From contig CAMDGP010000029.1 of the NCBI GenBank assembly GCA_945897765.1, forward strand, positions 1-13,972: a DNA stretch of 13,972 nucleotides, in the 5' to 3' direction. Below are positions 8,503 through 13,972 of this stretch, piece after piece. This stretch comes from Chitinophaga pinensis. Its GTDB lineage: Bacteria; Bacteroidota; Bacteroidia; Flavobacteriales_D; Crocinitomicaceae. The translations under genes and the position numbers were made by a program. The first letter of the stretch is position 1. The number at the start of each line of letters is the position of its first letter. Under the pieces are notes generated by a model. The model was not told the DNA's origin and made no database searches. It saw only the letters and a list, made by a program, of their open reading frames with translations.

Positions 8503-8908
8503 CTGTTTTTTTTAATCGTATTACTTTTTTAGTGTTTTGAGATTCTTGCAAATCCCTTGATTTTAATTTTTCCACCAATTTGTATCTTCTTGTTACAAAT
8601 TCTAAGCGTGATTTTGCTTCGATGTATTCCGCTGCTTTTTGATCTAATTCTCGTTGTGTTTTATTCGTATCGTCAATCAACTGCTTTCCATAGTAACCTT
8701 TTGAAACGATAACTAACAACAGCGCCATAATGAAAAAAATGTAGTTTAAGTTATTCAAGAAGAATTCTTTAGTTAGAAATTCTCCGTTTAATATTTGCAT
8801 GAAAGCATTGGTTTTTTTACCCATGCTTTTTTTGGAACTAGTCTTAGTTTCCGACTGCGTTCCTGTTTTTTCATCATCTTTATAAGTGTCAAATTCGTTC
8901 TCAGCCAT
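8495..8908 (-). CDS. ftsL: FtsL-like division protein, single-pass membrane
   Basis: Small bitopic protein in the usual ftsL position between rsmH and ftsI. From the ATG at 8908-8906 it has 137 residues. A charged, lysine- and threonine-rich cytoplasmic N-terminus of about 50 residues precedes one membrane span around 53-70 (NYIFFIMALLLVIVSKGYYG). Then comes a heptad-like, charged stretch (NKTQRELDQKAAEYIEAKSRLEF) likely to form the coiled coil used by FtsL/DivIC proteins, which bridge FtsQ to FtsW-FtsI. The frame can be opened four codons upstream at a TTG (8920-8918), but ATG is preferred. It gives an eight-base overlap with rsmH (ATGGCTGA), matching the eight-base overlap with ftsI. FtsL proteins diverge strongly, so the assignment rests on topology and context. 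Confidence 0.85.
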   Translation of the reverse strand: MAENEFDTYKDDEKTGTQSETKTSSKKSMGKKTNAFMQILNGEFLTKEFFLNNLNYIFFIMALLLVIVSKGYYGKQLIDDTNKTQRELDQKAAEYIEAKSRLEFVTRRYKLVEKLKSRDLQESQNTKKVIRLKKTDE

Positions 8909-9815
8909 TTTTCTCTGCAATTCTTAATTTGGCACTACGAGCGCGTGTATTTCTTCTAATTTCTTTTTCGTTTGGTGCAATCGGATGGCGAATAATTTCC
9001 GTCAATGGTTTTTGAACATTACCAAAGAAATCTTTTTCAATTTCACCATCAAATGATCCACGTTTCATGAAGTTTTTCACCAATCTATCTTCTAAAGAAT
9101 GGTAAGACATCACGACTAAACGTCCACCAGGGGATAAAACTTCTGTTGCTTGCTCGAGCATTTGTTTTAATACTTCCAATTCTTGGTTAACTTCAATACG
9201 GATTGCTTGAAAAACCTGAGCATAGAACTTATGATCCTTGAATTTTGGAGCAAATCTTCTCAAAGCTTCCATTAATTCAAAGGTCGTTTTGATTGGTTTG
9301 TCAGAACGTTTAAGTATCAACTCTTGCGCAAGTGCGCGAGCATTTGTCAACTCACCATAATATCTAAAAATGGAAATCAATTGTTCCTCTGAATCTTCAT
9401 TGACTACGTGATAAGCAGAACGATCCAAGAATTGATTCATACGCATATCTAAAGGAGCGTCTTCACGAATGGTGAAACCTCTTTCTGCTGCATCAAATTG
9501 ATGGGAAGAAACCCCTAAATCAGCTAATAAACCATCGATTTTATCAATTTTCAAAAGCTTCAAATGATTTTTTAAGAAAGCGAAATTGGAAGCTACGAAG
9601 TAGAAATTTGGAGCATCTAGACGGTTTTTATTCGCGTCAGCATCTTGATCAAAAGCAATTAATTTTCCTTCTGAATTAAGCTGTTCAAGCATTACTTTAG
9701 AATGACCACCGCCACCAAAAGTTACGTCCACATAAACCCCATTTGGCTTGATGGCTAAACCTTCAATACATTCATTTAATAGTACAGGAACGTGGTATTC
9801 TAAATTATTCTCCAT
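8901..9815 (-). CDS. rsmH: RsmH (MraW), 16S rRNA cytosine-1402 N4-methyltransferase
   Basis: S-adenosylmethionine-dependent methyltransferase modifying C1402 (E. coli numbering) in the 16S rRNA decoding centre. The 304 residues match the family. Motifs are HVPVLLNE (8-15), the AdoMet-binding loop DVTFGGGGHS (30-39), AFDQDADA (54-61), LLADLGVSSHQFD (96-108), RGFTIREDAPLDMRM (112-126), FQAIRIEVNQEL (202-213) and MSYHSLEDRLVK (236-247). The C-terminal NTRARSAKLR is also typical. The ATG overlaps the mraZ stop by 11 bases, and its own stop overlaps the ftsL start by eight, so expression is bound into the head of the dcw operon. No oddities seen. Confidence 0.97.
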   Translation of the reverse strand: MENNLEYHVPVLLNECIEGLAIKPNGVYVDVTFGGGGHSKVMLEQLNSEGKLIAFDQDADANKNRLDAPNFYFVASNFAFLKNHLKLLKIDKIDGLLADLGVSSHQFDAAERGFTIREDAPLDMRMNQFLDRSAYHVVNEDSEEQLISIFRYYGELTNARALAQELILKRSDKPIKTTFELMEALRRFAPKFKDHKFYAQVFQAIRIEVNQELEVLKQMLEQATEVLSPGGRLVVMSYHSLEDRLVKNFMKRGSFDGEIEKDFFGNVQKPLTEIIRHPIAPNEKEIRRNTRARSAKLRIAEKNG

Positions 9816-10263
9816 TGTTTAAGTCACCCATTACTTCATTCGCTAACTCAGCGAAATTTGCCATGTTCGCTTCGATCATCTCGAAGTATTTGGACTTATC
9901 CCAGATTTCAATGCGATCGTTGTAAGCAATCAACATTACCTCTTGTTTAAGGCCGACTCTTTCCACGTGAGTAGAAGGAACCAAAACCCTACCTGCATTG
10001 TCCAAAGTGATTTGTTTTGCACCTTGATGAAACATGCGGTAGAACAAGCGATTTCTTTCGATGAATAAATTTAATTTAGAAAGTTTCGCGCTCAATTTTT
10101 CCCATTCTGTTAATGGGTAAAGCGTCAAACAATCCTCAAAACCTTTATTCAACATAAAATCTTTCTGAGCCGCAGGAGAAAGCTGCTTCCGTAATCCGGA
10201 AGGAAATAAAAACCGGCCTTTTTCATCCAGTTTAACCTCAAATTCTCCTACTAATCCTGCCAT
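9805..10263 (-). CDS. mraZ: MraZ, dcw operon transcriptional regulator
   Basis: DNA-binding regulator with two SpoVT/AbrB-like repeats. In studied bacteria MraZ forms ring-shaped oligomers and binds short repeats in front of its own operon. The product has 152 residues. Each repeat shows the family signature: DEKGRFLFP at 13-21 and LDNAGRVLVP at 87-96. It is the first gene of the minus-strand dcw run, as in most bacteria, and is preceded by 10-base-spaced GTGGTAAAA boxes at 10291-10310, so autoregulation is likely. No Shine-Dalgarno sequence is visible just ahead of the ATG at 10263-10261. The start follows the usual family beginning (GEFEVKLDEKGR), and the length is normal. Confidence 0.96.
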   Translation of the reverse strand: MAGLVGEFEVKLDEKGRFLFPSGLRKQLSPAAQKDFMLNKGFEDCLTLYPLTEWEKLSAKLSKLNLFIERNRLFYRMFHQGAKQITLDNAGRVLVPSTHVERVGLKQEVMLIAYNDRIEIWDKSKYFEMIEANMANFAELANEVMGDLNNGE

Positions 10264-10290
10264 AGCGTTGTAATGGGTAAAATTAATGGT

Positions 10291-10310
10291 ATTTTACCAC
10301 TTTTTACCAC
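10291..10310 (-). promoter_or_regulatory. Probable MraZ operator: tandem 10-base boxes
   Basis: Read on the minus strand, these bases are GTGGTAAAAA followed at once by GTGGTAAAAT, an almost exact tandem repeat with a 10-base period starting 28 bases upstream of the mraZ ATG. MraZ is known to bind tandem TGGGN-like repeats with 10-base periodicity, so this is the natural operator. A third, opposite-facing copy, TGGGTAAAAT (10274-10283), creates the 8-base inverted repeat GGTAAAAT/ATTTTACC (10276-10283 and 10291-10298). AAAGTTTG, a 7-of-8 match to the Bacteroidota -7 element TAnnTTTG, lies directly upstream at 10318-10311. If real, it would put transcription start inside the boxes, which suits repression. 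No good -33 element was found. Confidence 0.65.
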
Positions 10311-10416
10311 CAAACTTTAAATTGTTAATAACTTGTAACGATAAGAAATTAAAAAGGTTTCTTTTTGAGTAATAAAAACTCGATAGATACTAATAAAATA
10401 AAAGTTTTTCACAAAA

Positions 10417-10436
10417 GTGGGAGAAAGTGGTAAGAA
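10417..10436 (+). promoter_or_regulatory. Distal pair of MraZ-like boxes in opposite orientation
   Basis: GTGGGAGAAA followed directly by GTGGTAAGAA on the plus strand repeats the 10-base-period GTGG pattern of the mraZ-proximal operator, but faces away from mraZ. The first box contains TGGGA, close to the published TGGGN MraZ core. It may be an auxiliary operator or one serving a plus-strand transcript. The call rests only on resemblance. Confidence 0.4.
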
Positions 10437-10442
10437 TTGTGA

Positions 10443-10504
10443 ACTTCGAGAACCTCTGTCCACAATTTAACTGCAGACTGAGGCTCTCGAAGTCAGCAGT
10501 TTTT
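10443..10504 (+). repeat. Two overlapping, mutually exclusive inverted repeats with a T-run
   Basis: Repeat A pairs ACTTCGAGAACCTC (10443-10456) with GAGGCTCTCGAAGT (10480-10493): 14-base arms with one mismatch on the plus strand, which becomes a G-U pair on the minus strand. Repeat B pairs AACTGCAGACT (10469-10479) with AGTCAGCAGTT (10491-10501), 11-base arms with one A-A mismatch and an 11-base loop, followed by TTTTT (10500-10504), so it is terminator-like on the plus strand. The right arm of A occupies the loop and first bases of the right arm of B, so both hairpins cannot form together. No plus-strand gene ends here. The element may be a dispersed palindromic repeat, a leader structure or an insulator. 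Confidence 0.55.
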
Positions 10505-10548
10505 GATTAAACTCAGTCCATTGTTTGATTTTTGTTTGTTTTATATCA

Positions 10549-10597
10549 TCCCCCTTATTCGCCGAGGCGAACCCCTTCACCACTTCGTTAAGGGGGA
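10549..10597. repeat. GC-rich nested palindromic element
   Basis: Perfect 9-base arms, TCCCCCTTA (10549-10557) and TAAGGGGGA (10589-10597), enclose a perfect palindrome TTCGCCGAGGCGAA (10558-10571). The inner CCCCTT (10572-10577) could also pair with the right-hand AAGGGG, giving alternative folds. Its GC content contrasts with the AT-rich flanks. It resembles a small dispersed REP- or MITE-like intergenic repeat, but copy number cannot be judged from one window. Confidence 0.5.
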
Positions 10598-10637
10598 AAC
10601 TGAATCTTACTTTTCACTTTTATCCTTTAACTTTCAG

Positions 10638-10651
10638 TCCGCCGCGGCGGA
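10638..10651. repeat. Perfect 14-base palindrome TCCGCCGCGGCGGA
   Basis: A fully self-complementary GC-rich block 33 bases before the transporter ATG. It shares the pattern TYCGCCGMGGCGRA with the palindrome at 10558-10571, suggesting the same repeat family or a similar binding site. In RNA it would fold into a short hairpin in the 5' leader of the transporter gene, if transcription starts upstream of it. Confidence 0.5.
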
Positions 10652-10683
10652 TCAGTTATGAGTTTTTAACTAACTTTACAACC

Positions 10684-11604
10684 ATGTCAAACACTACCAA
10701 AAGCTGGATGCTTTTAATTACACTTGCTTGTATTTGGGGTAGCTCCTTCATCTTGATGAAAAAAGGAATGTTTACCGTTGATGGTGCGGATATTTTTTCT
10801 TCTACCCAAGTTGGCGCCTTGCGCATGTTGATTGCTTCAGGAGTTTTATTACCTTTTTCAATTCGAGCGGTTCGGAAATTAAAGGCACGAAAAGATTTAA
10901 TCTTTTTTTCGATAGTGGGATTTTGTGGAAACTTTTTACCAGCGTTTTTATTTACCTATGCTGAAACTGGAATTTCTTCTGGTTTTGCTGGGATGTTAAA
11001 TAGTTTTACACCGATCTTTACCATAATTATCGGATTTGTGATTTACAAACAACGAATTACCTCATTTCAAGTGGGCGGAACAATCATTGGCACAATTGGA
11101 ATAATTCTCTTAATAAATGCTGGAAAATCTGTTTCGTTAAACGCGAGTATTTTTCATGTGTTGGCAATCGTTCTGGCTACCTTTTTCTATGGTGTAAGCT
11201 TAACCACAATCAAAAATAAATTGCAACATTATTCCTCTGTGGACATTACTTCCTTAGCTTTCCTCATGGTTTTCCTTCCTGCGCTTATTGCATTTTTCAT
11301 TTTTGGAACACCAGCTGTGATTTTAAAAAATGATCACGCTTTAGAAGGGTTAGGTTACATTTCTATCCTAGCAATTTTCGGGACGGCGATGGCAGTTTTC
11401 TTGTTTAATGGGATTTTAAGCATGTCTTCCGCGCTATTCGCAAGTAGTGTTACCTATTTTATTCCAGTTGTCGCTGTTATCATCGGCTTCTTCTTCAAAG
11501 AGAGTTTAAGTTGGGGGCAAATTGCTTCGATGTTTGTCGTTTTATTGGGCGTAATTACAGCAAATTATGGTCACCTTATAATAAATACGAAGAAAACTTT
11601 GTGA
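10684..11604 (+). CDS. EamA-family (DMT superfamily) membrane transporter
   Basis: A 306-residue hydrophobic protein with about ten predicted membrane spans arranged as two EamA repeats (roughly 8-150 and 165-298). This is the layout of drug/metabolite exporters such as YdcZ/RhaT-like permeases. The first span carries the typical ACIWGSSFILMKKG (15-28). The second half ends with a conserved-looking SALFASSVTYFIPVVAVIIGFFFKESLSWGQIASM. The substrate cannot be told from sequence; amino-acid or metabolite efflux is the family norm. The ATG at 10684 (MSNTTKSW) is chosen because it gives normal family length and puts the first span near the N-terminus. The longer upstream reading crosses palindromic repeats. 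It stands alone: the rplU promoter begins five bases after its stop, with no terminator between. Confidence 0.9.
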   Translation: MSNTTKSWMLLITLACIWGSSFILMKKGMFTVDGADIFSSTQVGALRMLIASGVLLPFSIRAVRKLKARKDLIFFSIVGFCGNFLPAFLFTYAETGISSGFAGMLNSFTPIFTIIIGFVIYKQRITSFQVGGTIIGTIGIILLINAGKSVSLNASIFHVLAIVLATFFYGVSLTTIKNKLQHYSSVDITSLAFLMVFLPALIAFFIFGTPAVILKNDHALEGLGYISILAIFGTAMAVFLFNGILSMSSALFASSVTYFIPVVAVIIGFFFKESLSWGQIASMFVVLLGVITANYGHLIINTKKTL

Positions 11605-11608
11605 ATAA

Positions 11609-11639
11609 TTTGTCCTTAACGAATAAAATCCTATCTTTG
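11609..11639 (+). promoter_or_regulatory. Bacteroidota-type promoter for rplU-rpmA
   Basis: TTTG (11609-11612), a 19-base spacer and TATCTTTG (11632-11639) match the known Bacteroidota primary-sigma consensus TTTG-N19-20-TAnnTTTG exactly. Transcription would begin near 11645, leaving about 35 bases of leader before the rplU ATG. It starts just after the transporter stop codon (11602-11604). Confidence 0.8.
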
Positions 11640-11680
11640 CCCTCCTAATTTTAGAAATTAATATTTAAAAACAAGCTATT

Positions 11681-11992
11681 ATGTACGCAATTGTAGAGAT
11701 AGCAGGGCAGCAATTTAAAGTGCAAAAAGACCAAAAGATTTTTGTACATCGTTTAGCTTCTGACGCAGGTTCAAAAATCGAATTTGACCGTGTGTTATTG
11801 GTAGACAACGATGGAAAAATCACTATTGGCGCCCCAGCTATAGACGGTGCAAAAATCACCGCAGAAGTAATCGACCATGTTAAAGGTGACAAGGTTATCG
11901 TTTTCAAAAAGAAACGTAGAAAAGGTTACAAAAAGAGAAATGGTCACCGTCAGCAATTTACGGCGATTACAATTACAGATATTAAAGCATAA
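11681..11992 (+). CDS. rplU: 50S ribosomal protein L21
   Basis: Large-subunit ribosomal protein binding 23S rRNA. The 103-residue product has the family start MYAIVEIAGQQFKV and the conserved basic stretch KKKRRKGYKKRNGHRQQFTAITI (about 76-98), which contains the L21 signature. The length is typical. It is followed 34 bases later by rpmA (L27), the nearly universal pairing. Expression is likely from the TTTG/TATCTTTG promoter upstream. There is no obvious Shine-Dalgarno sequence ahead of the ATG; the leader is AT-rich, as is common for Bacteroidota ribosomal-protein genes. Confidence 0.98.
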   Translation: MYAIVEIAGQQFKVQKDQKIFVHRLASDAGSKIEFDRVLLVDNDGKITIGAPAIDGAKITAEVIDHVKGDKVIVFKKKRRKGYKKRNGHRQQFTAITITDIKA

Positions 11993-12026
11993 TTAACCTT
12001 CCGATTACGGAATAAAATTTTAAACG

Positions 12027-12296
12027 ATGGCACACAAAAAAGGAGTCGGTAGTTCGAAAAACGGTCGTGAGTCACATAGCAAACGCTTAGGTGTGAAAAT
12101 TTTCGGTGGACAAGCTGCAATTGCAGGAAACATTATTGTTCGTCAACGTGGAACTCAACATCACCCGGGAGCAAATGTAGGTATTGGTAAAGACCATACT
12201 TTATTTGCTTTAACTGATGGTTTAGTTGAATTTCGCAAGAAAAAAGACAACCGTTCTTTCGTTTCAGTTGTAGCAATTGAAACTGCGAACGCATAA
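12027..12296 (+). CDS. rpmA: 50S ribosomal protein L27
   Basis: Large-subunit ribosomal protein whose N-terminal tail reaches the peptidyl-transferase centre. The 89 residues begin MAHKKGVGSSKNGRESHSKRLGVK and contain the L27 signature around GNIIVRQRGTQHHPGANVGIGKDHTLFAL (35-63). The N-terminus starts directly with AHKKG, without the cleavable extension found in many Firmicutes, so no prior processing by a Prp-type protease is expected. It sits 34 bases downstream of rplU in a two-gene operon closed by the intrinsic terminator at 12321-12350. Confidence 0.98.
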   Translation: MAHKKGVGSSKNGRESHSKRLGVKIFGGQAAIAGNIIVRQRGTQHHPGANVGIGKDHTLFALTDGLVEFRKKKDNRSFVSVVAIETANA

Positions 12297-12320
12297 CATT
12301 TAAAAGATTTATCTTTTGAG

Positions 12321-12350
12321 AAGGCTGACAAGAAATTGTTGGCCTTTTTT
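12321..12350 (+). terminator. Intrinsic terminator of rplU-rpmA
   Basis: Arms at 12321-12331 (AAGGCTGACAA) and 12336-12346 (TTGTTGGCCTT) form an 11-pair stem with two adjacent G-U wobbles and a GAAA tetraloop. The T-run 12345-12350 follows without a gap. It lies 24 bases after the rpmA stop. A further short palindrome AAAAGAT/ATCTTTT (12302-12316) sits just before it. Confidence 0.9.
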
Positions 12351-12359
12351 GTAATTATT

Positions 12360-12390
12360 GATTTTTGATGTTGGATGTTGGATTTTTGAT
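12360..12390. repeat. Short AT-rich direct repeats upstream of the four-helix-bundle gene
   Basis: GATTTTTGAT occurs at 12360-12369 and again at 12381-12390, bracketing two tandem copies of GATGTTG (12367-12380). Simple-looking repeats of this kind suggest slippage or the edge of a small mobile intergenic element. No promoter was recognised here. Confidence 0.5.
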
Positions 12391-12443
12391 TTGAAAACTT
12401 GGTTTAAATGATCTATTTCATTAAATTAATAGAAAACATCAAT

Positions 12444-12791
12444 ATGAAAGATAATTTAATACAACAAAAATCCTTTGATTTTGCTTTAAAATCAATTCCA
12501 TTATATAAAGATTTGTTAGCAAAACATGAATTCATTCTATCCAAGCAGTTTTTTAGAAGTGCCACAAGTATCGGTGCAAATGTTAAAGAAGCTTCTGCTG
12601 GTTATTCTAGAAAAGATTTTGCAGCAAAAATGGGAATTGCATCAAAAGAAGCAAGGGAATGTTATTATTGGCTTGAGTTAATTGAAGCTAGTAGTTTTAG
12701 CGAATTTCCGTTATCACAACTAAAAGAAGAAAATCTAAGATTGATTCGAATTTTAACGGCAATCGTCAAAACGTGTCAATCTAATTCGTAA
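12444..12791 (+). CDS. Four helix bundle protein (23S rRNA intervening-sequence protein family)
   Basis: A small 115-residue helical protein with the motif RSATSIGANVKEASAGYSRKDFAAKMGIASKEARECYYWLELI (about 39-81), characteristic of the four helix bundle / S23 family (TIGR02436-like). Founding members are encoded in intervening sequences inside 23S rRNA genes. Most, as here, are stand-alone genes in Bacteroidota and have no settled function; nucleic-acid binding has been proposed. The ATG at 12444 (MKDNLIQQKSFDFAL) is chosen over one 12 codons earlier because it gives the normal family length and start. Flanks are AT-rich and repeat-laden, with no partner gene, which suits an accessory gene inserted between rpmA and lnt. 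No 23S rRNA sequence is nearby. Confidence 0.88.
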   Translation: MKDNLIQQKSFDFALKSIPLYKDLLAKHEFILSKQFFRSATSIGANVKEASAGYSRKDFAAKMGIASKEARECYYWLELIEASSFSEFPLSQLKEENLRLIRILTAIVKTCQSNS

Positions 12792-12876
12792 GCTATAATT
12801 TATAGTTTTAAACTAAATTATCGGCAGAGTTTCCGATCAATCAAAAATTAAGAATCAAGCCTCAAAAATCCTCACT

Positions 12877-12900
12877 ATTTTTACGAGGAAATTTTTACGA
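12877..12900 (+). repeat. Tandem 10-base repeat at the lnt start
   Basis: ATTTTTACGA occurs at 12877-12886 and at 12891-12900, a 14-base period with GGAA between. The last A of the second copy is the first base of the lnt ATG. The first copy also takes part in an imperfect hairpin, CCTC-AAAAAT against ATTTTT-AC-GAGG (12870-12888). GAGGAA at 12885-12890, about 9 bases before the ATG, could act as a weak ribosome binding site. Confidence 0.45.
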
Positions 12901-13972
12901 TGATAATAAAACGACAGCAACGTTACTTCCTTTCAATTCTCAGTGGTTTACTTCTAGTAATTTGTTTTCCATTTACAGGAAGTATCACTCCACTAATTTT
13001 TGTGGCTCTGATTCCATTGCTTTTTGTGGAAGATAGTATTTCAACGCAAAATCGTTCATCGGCGAATGTTTTTTTACAGGCGTATATTACCTTTTTCATT
13101 TACAATTTAGGAACAACTTTTTGGATTTGGAATTCTACAGAAGTTGGCGGAGTGCTTGCTTTTGTATTTAATTCTTTACTGATGGCTTTGGCTTTTCAAA
13201 GTTTTCATTTTGCTAAGAAACACATCGGAAGAAAAGAAGGTTATATTTCGCTTTTAGTGATTTGGACTGCTTTTGAATATGCTCATTTTAATTGGGAACT
13301 TTCTTGGCCGTGGCTAGCTTTTGGAGATGCTTTTTCCATTCGAACGAATTGGATTCAATGGTATGAATATGTTGGCGTTTTGGGTGGAACACTTTGGGTT
13401 TTAGTTGTGAATTTATTACTATTTCTAGGACTTAAAAAACAATTAGAACAAGCCGAAAATAAAAAAGTAAAACGTAATTTCTTTGTTTTAGCAACTTTGA
13501 TTTTGCTTCTTCCAATCGCTTACTCGTATTGGATGTTACAAAGTCCTTACTTGAAAGGAAAAACACTTGAAGTTGTTTTAGTGCAACCAAATATTGATCC
13601 TTACAATGAGAAATTTAGCCCAAATTCAACGGTAGAAGCTCAACTAAATAAATTTTTTGATCTTGCCGATAAGAAACTGACGAAGAATACTGATTTATTG
13701 ATTGGTCCAGAAACAGCCATTTCGCAAGGATTTTTTGAGCCAGACTTAAAGTATTTTAAGTTCTATCAATTAATGCAAGAACGTTTATCACGCTATTCTA
13801 AAACAGAACTTTTAATTGGTGCTTCCACAGCACTTGCTTTCAAAAAGAAGGTTTCAAGAGCGACTTTACCGCTTGGTAATGGAAATGGATTTTACGAAAG
13901 TTACAACACCTCTTTATTTATTCCAAAGTCTGGTAAACATAGTTTTATTCATAAATCAAAGTTGGTTTTAGG
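12900..13972 (+). CDS. lnt: Apolipoprotein N-acyltransferase (cut by window edge)
   Basis: Inner-membrane enzyme that adds the third acyl chain to the N-terminal cysteine of lipoproteins, the last maturation step. From the ATG at 12900, 357 codons are visible. An N-terminal multi-span membrane domain (about 1-220) includes NLGTTFWIWNS, FEYAHFNWELSWPWLAFGDA and WIQWYEYVGVLGGTLWVL. The nitrilase-like domain then begins near 222 with LEVVLVQPNIDPYNEKF. GPETAIS carries the catalytic glutamate at about residue 271, and FIHKSKLVLG the catalytic lysine near 352, matching the E. coli Glu-Lys-Cys triad; the cysteine lies beyond the window. Expected full length is about 520-560 residues. No clear promoter was found in 12792-12899. 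Confidence 0.93.
   Translation, partial: MIIKRQQRYFLSILSGLLLVICFPFTGSITPLIFVALIPLLFVEDSISTQNRSSANVFLQAYITFFIYNLGTTFWIWNSTEVGGVLAFVFNSLLMALAFQSFHFAKKHIGRKEGYISLLVIWTAFEYAHFNWELSWPWLAFGDAFSIRTNWIQWYEYVGVLGGTLWVLVVNLLLFLGLKKQLEQAENKKVKRNFFVLATLILLLPIAYSYWMLQSPYLKGKTLEVVLVQPNIDPYNEKFSPNSTVEAQLNKFFDLADKKLTKNTDLLIGPETAISQGFFEPDLKYFKFYQLMQERLSRYSKTELLIGASTALAFKKKVSRATLPLGNGNGFYESYNTSLFIPKSGKHSFIHKSKLVL

Larger units (their letters stand above)
10264..10683. other. Divergent intergenic region between mraZ and the EamA transporter gene
   Basis: These 420 bases hold no convincing gene. The mraZ-proximal part (10264-10436) is very AT-rich and carries two pairs of GTGG-type boxes in opposite orientations. 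The distal part holds an overlapping pair of inverted repeats (10443-10501), a 49-base element bounded by TCCCCCTTA/TAAGGGGGA (10549-10597) and a palindrome at 10638-10651. A frame continuous with the transporter can be read back to 10525, but it crosses these repeats and gives an atypical leader, so it is not taken as coding. A weak -7 match, TAACTTTC at 10628-10635, is the best transporter promoter seen, and it lacks a -33 partner. Confidence 0.8.

Noticed and set aside
8909..8920. TTG start four codons upstream for the FtsL-like gene
   Set aside because: The ATG at 8908 is a stronger codon and gives an 8-base overlap like the next junction. The extra residues add nothing recognisable.
10525..10683. 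N-terminal extension of the EamA transporter
   Set aside because: The 53 extra codons cross the GC-rich palindromes and give a non-family leader. Starting at 10684 gives the normal length with the first membrane span near the N-terminus.
12408..12443. Earlier ATG for the four-helix-bundle protein
   Set aside because: The added 12 residues (MIYFIKLIENIN) do not match the family's usual start, and the ATG at 12444 gives the normal length.
12792..12876. Possible terminator after the four-helix-bundle gene (ATCGG/CCGAT at 12830-12837 region and an AT palindrome CTATAATTTATAG)
   Set aside because: The GC stem is only five pairs with no T-run after it, and the AT palindrome is too weak to call as a terminator.
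1..13972. tRNA, rRNA, CRISPR array, insertion sequence, phage or defence genes
   Set aside because: No cloverleaf, regularly spaced repeats, transposase, integrase or defence-type protein motif was seen on either strand. Nearly all the window is explained by conserved housekeeping genes.

Overview
The window is about 14 kb of AT-rich chromosomal DNA that looks like a member of the Bacteroidota, most likely order Flavobacteriales (possibly near Fluviicola/Crocinitomicaceae; this family-level guess is weak). Four things support this. The division and cell wall (dcw) genes run mraZ-rsmH-ftsL-ftsI-murE-mraY-murD-ftsW-murG with no murF between murE and mraY. FtsI carries a C-terminal PASTA domain. 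MraY carries a long extra extracytoplasmic segment. The rplU promoter has the Bacteroidota form TTTG-N19-TAnnTTTG, and starts generally lack Shine-Dalgarno sequences.

Left part (1-10263, minus strand): one tightly packed dcw operon reading right to left. MraZ regulates and RsmH methylates 16S rRNA. The FtsL-like protein and the transpeptidase FtsI build the septum. MurE and MurD add meso-diaminopimelate (inferred from the DNPR motif) and D-glutamate to the UDP-MurNAc peptide. MraY makes lipid I, MurG makes lipid II, and FtsW polymerises it. Most junctions overlap by 1 to 20 bases or are separated by 3 to 10, so translational coupling is likely. The one unexpected member is a 148-residue protein of unknown function between murD and ftsW. 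By eye its last two thirds resemble a decayed MurD C-terminal domain; this is the best novelty candidate in the window.

Centre (10264-10683): a 420-base divergent intergenic region. Next to mraZ there is a 10-base-spaced pair of GTGGTAAAA boxes, the likely MraZ operator. A second similar pair in the opposite orientation lies about 110 bases further out. It is followed by two overlapping inverted repeats and two GC-rich palindromes.

Right part (10684-13972, plus strand): an EamA-type transporter, then rplU-rpmA (ribosomal proteins L21 and L27) with a clear promoter in front and a strong intrinsic terminator behind. Next come a small four-helix-bundle protein of the 23S-rRNA intervening-sequence family and the first part of lnt, apolipoprotein N-acyltransferase, cut by the window end.

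No tRNA, rRNA, CRISPR array, insertion sequence, phage gene or defence system was seen. Apart from the 148-residue gene and the structured intergenic region, this is conserved core genome.
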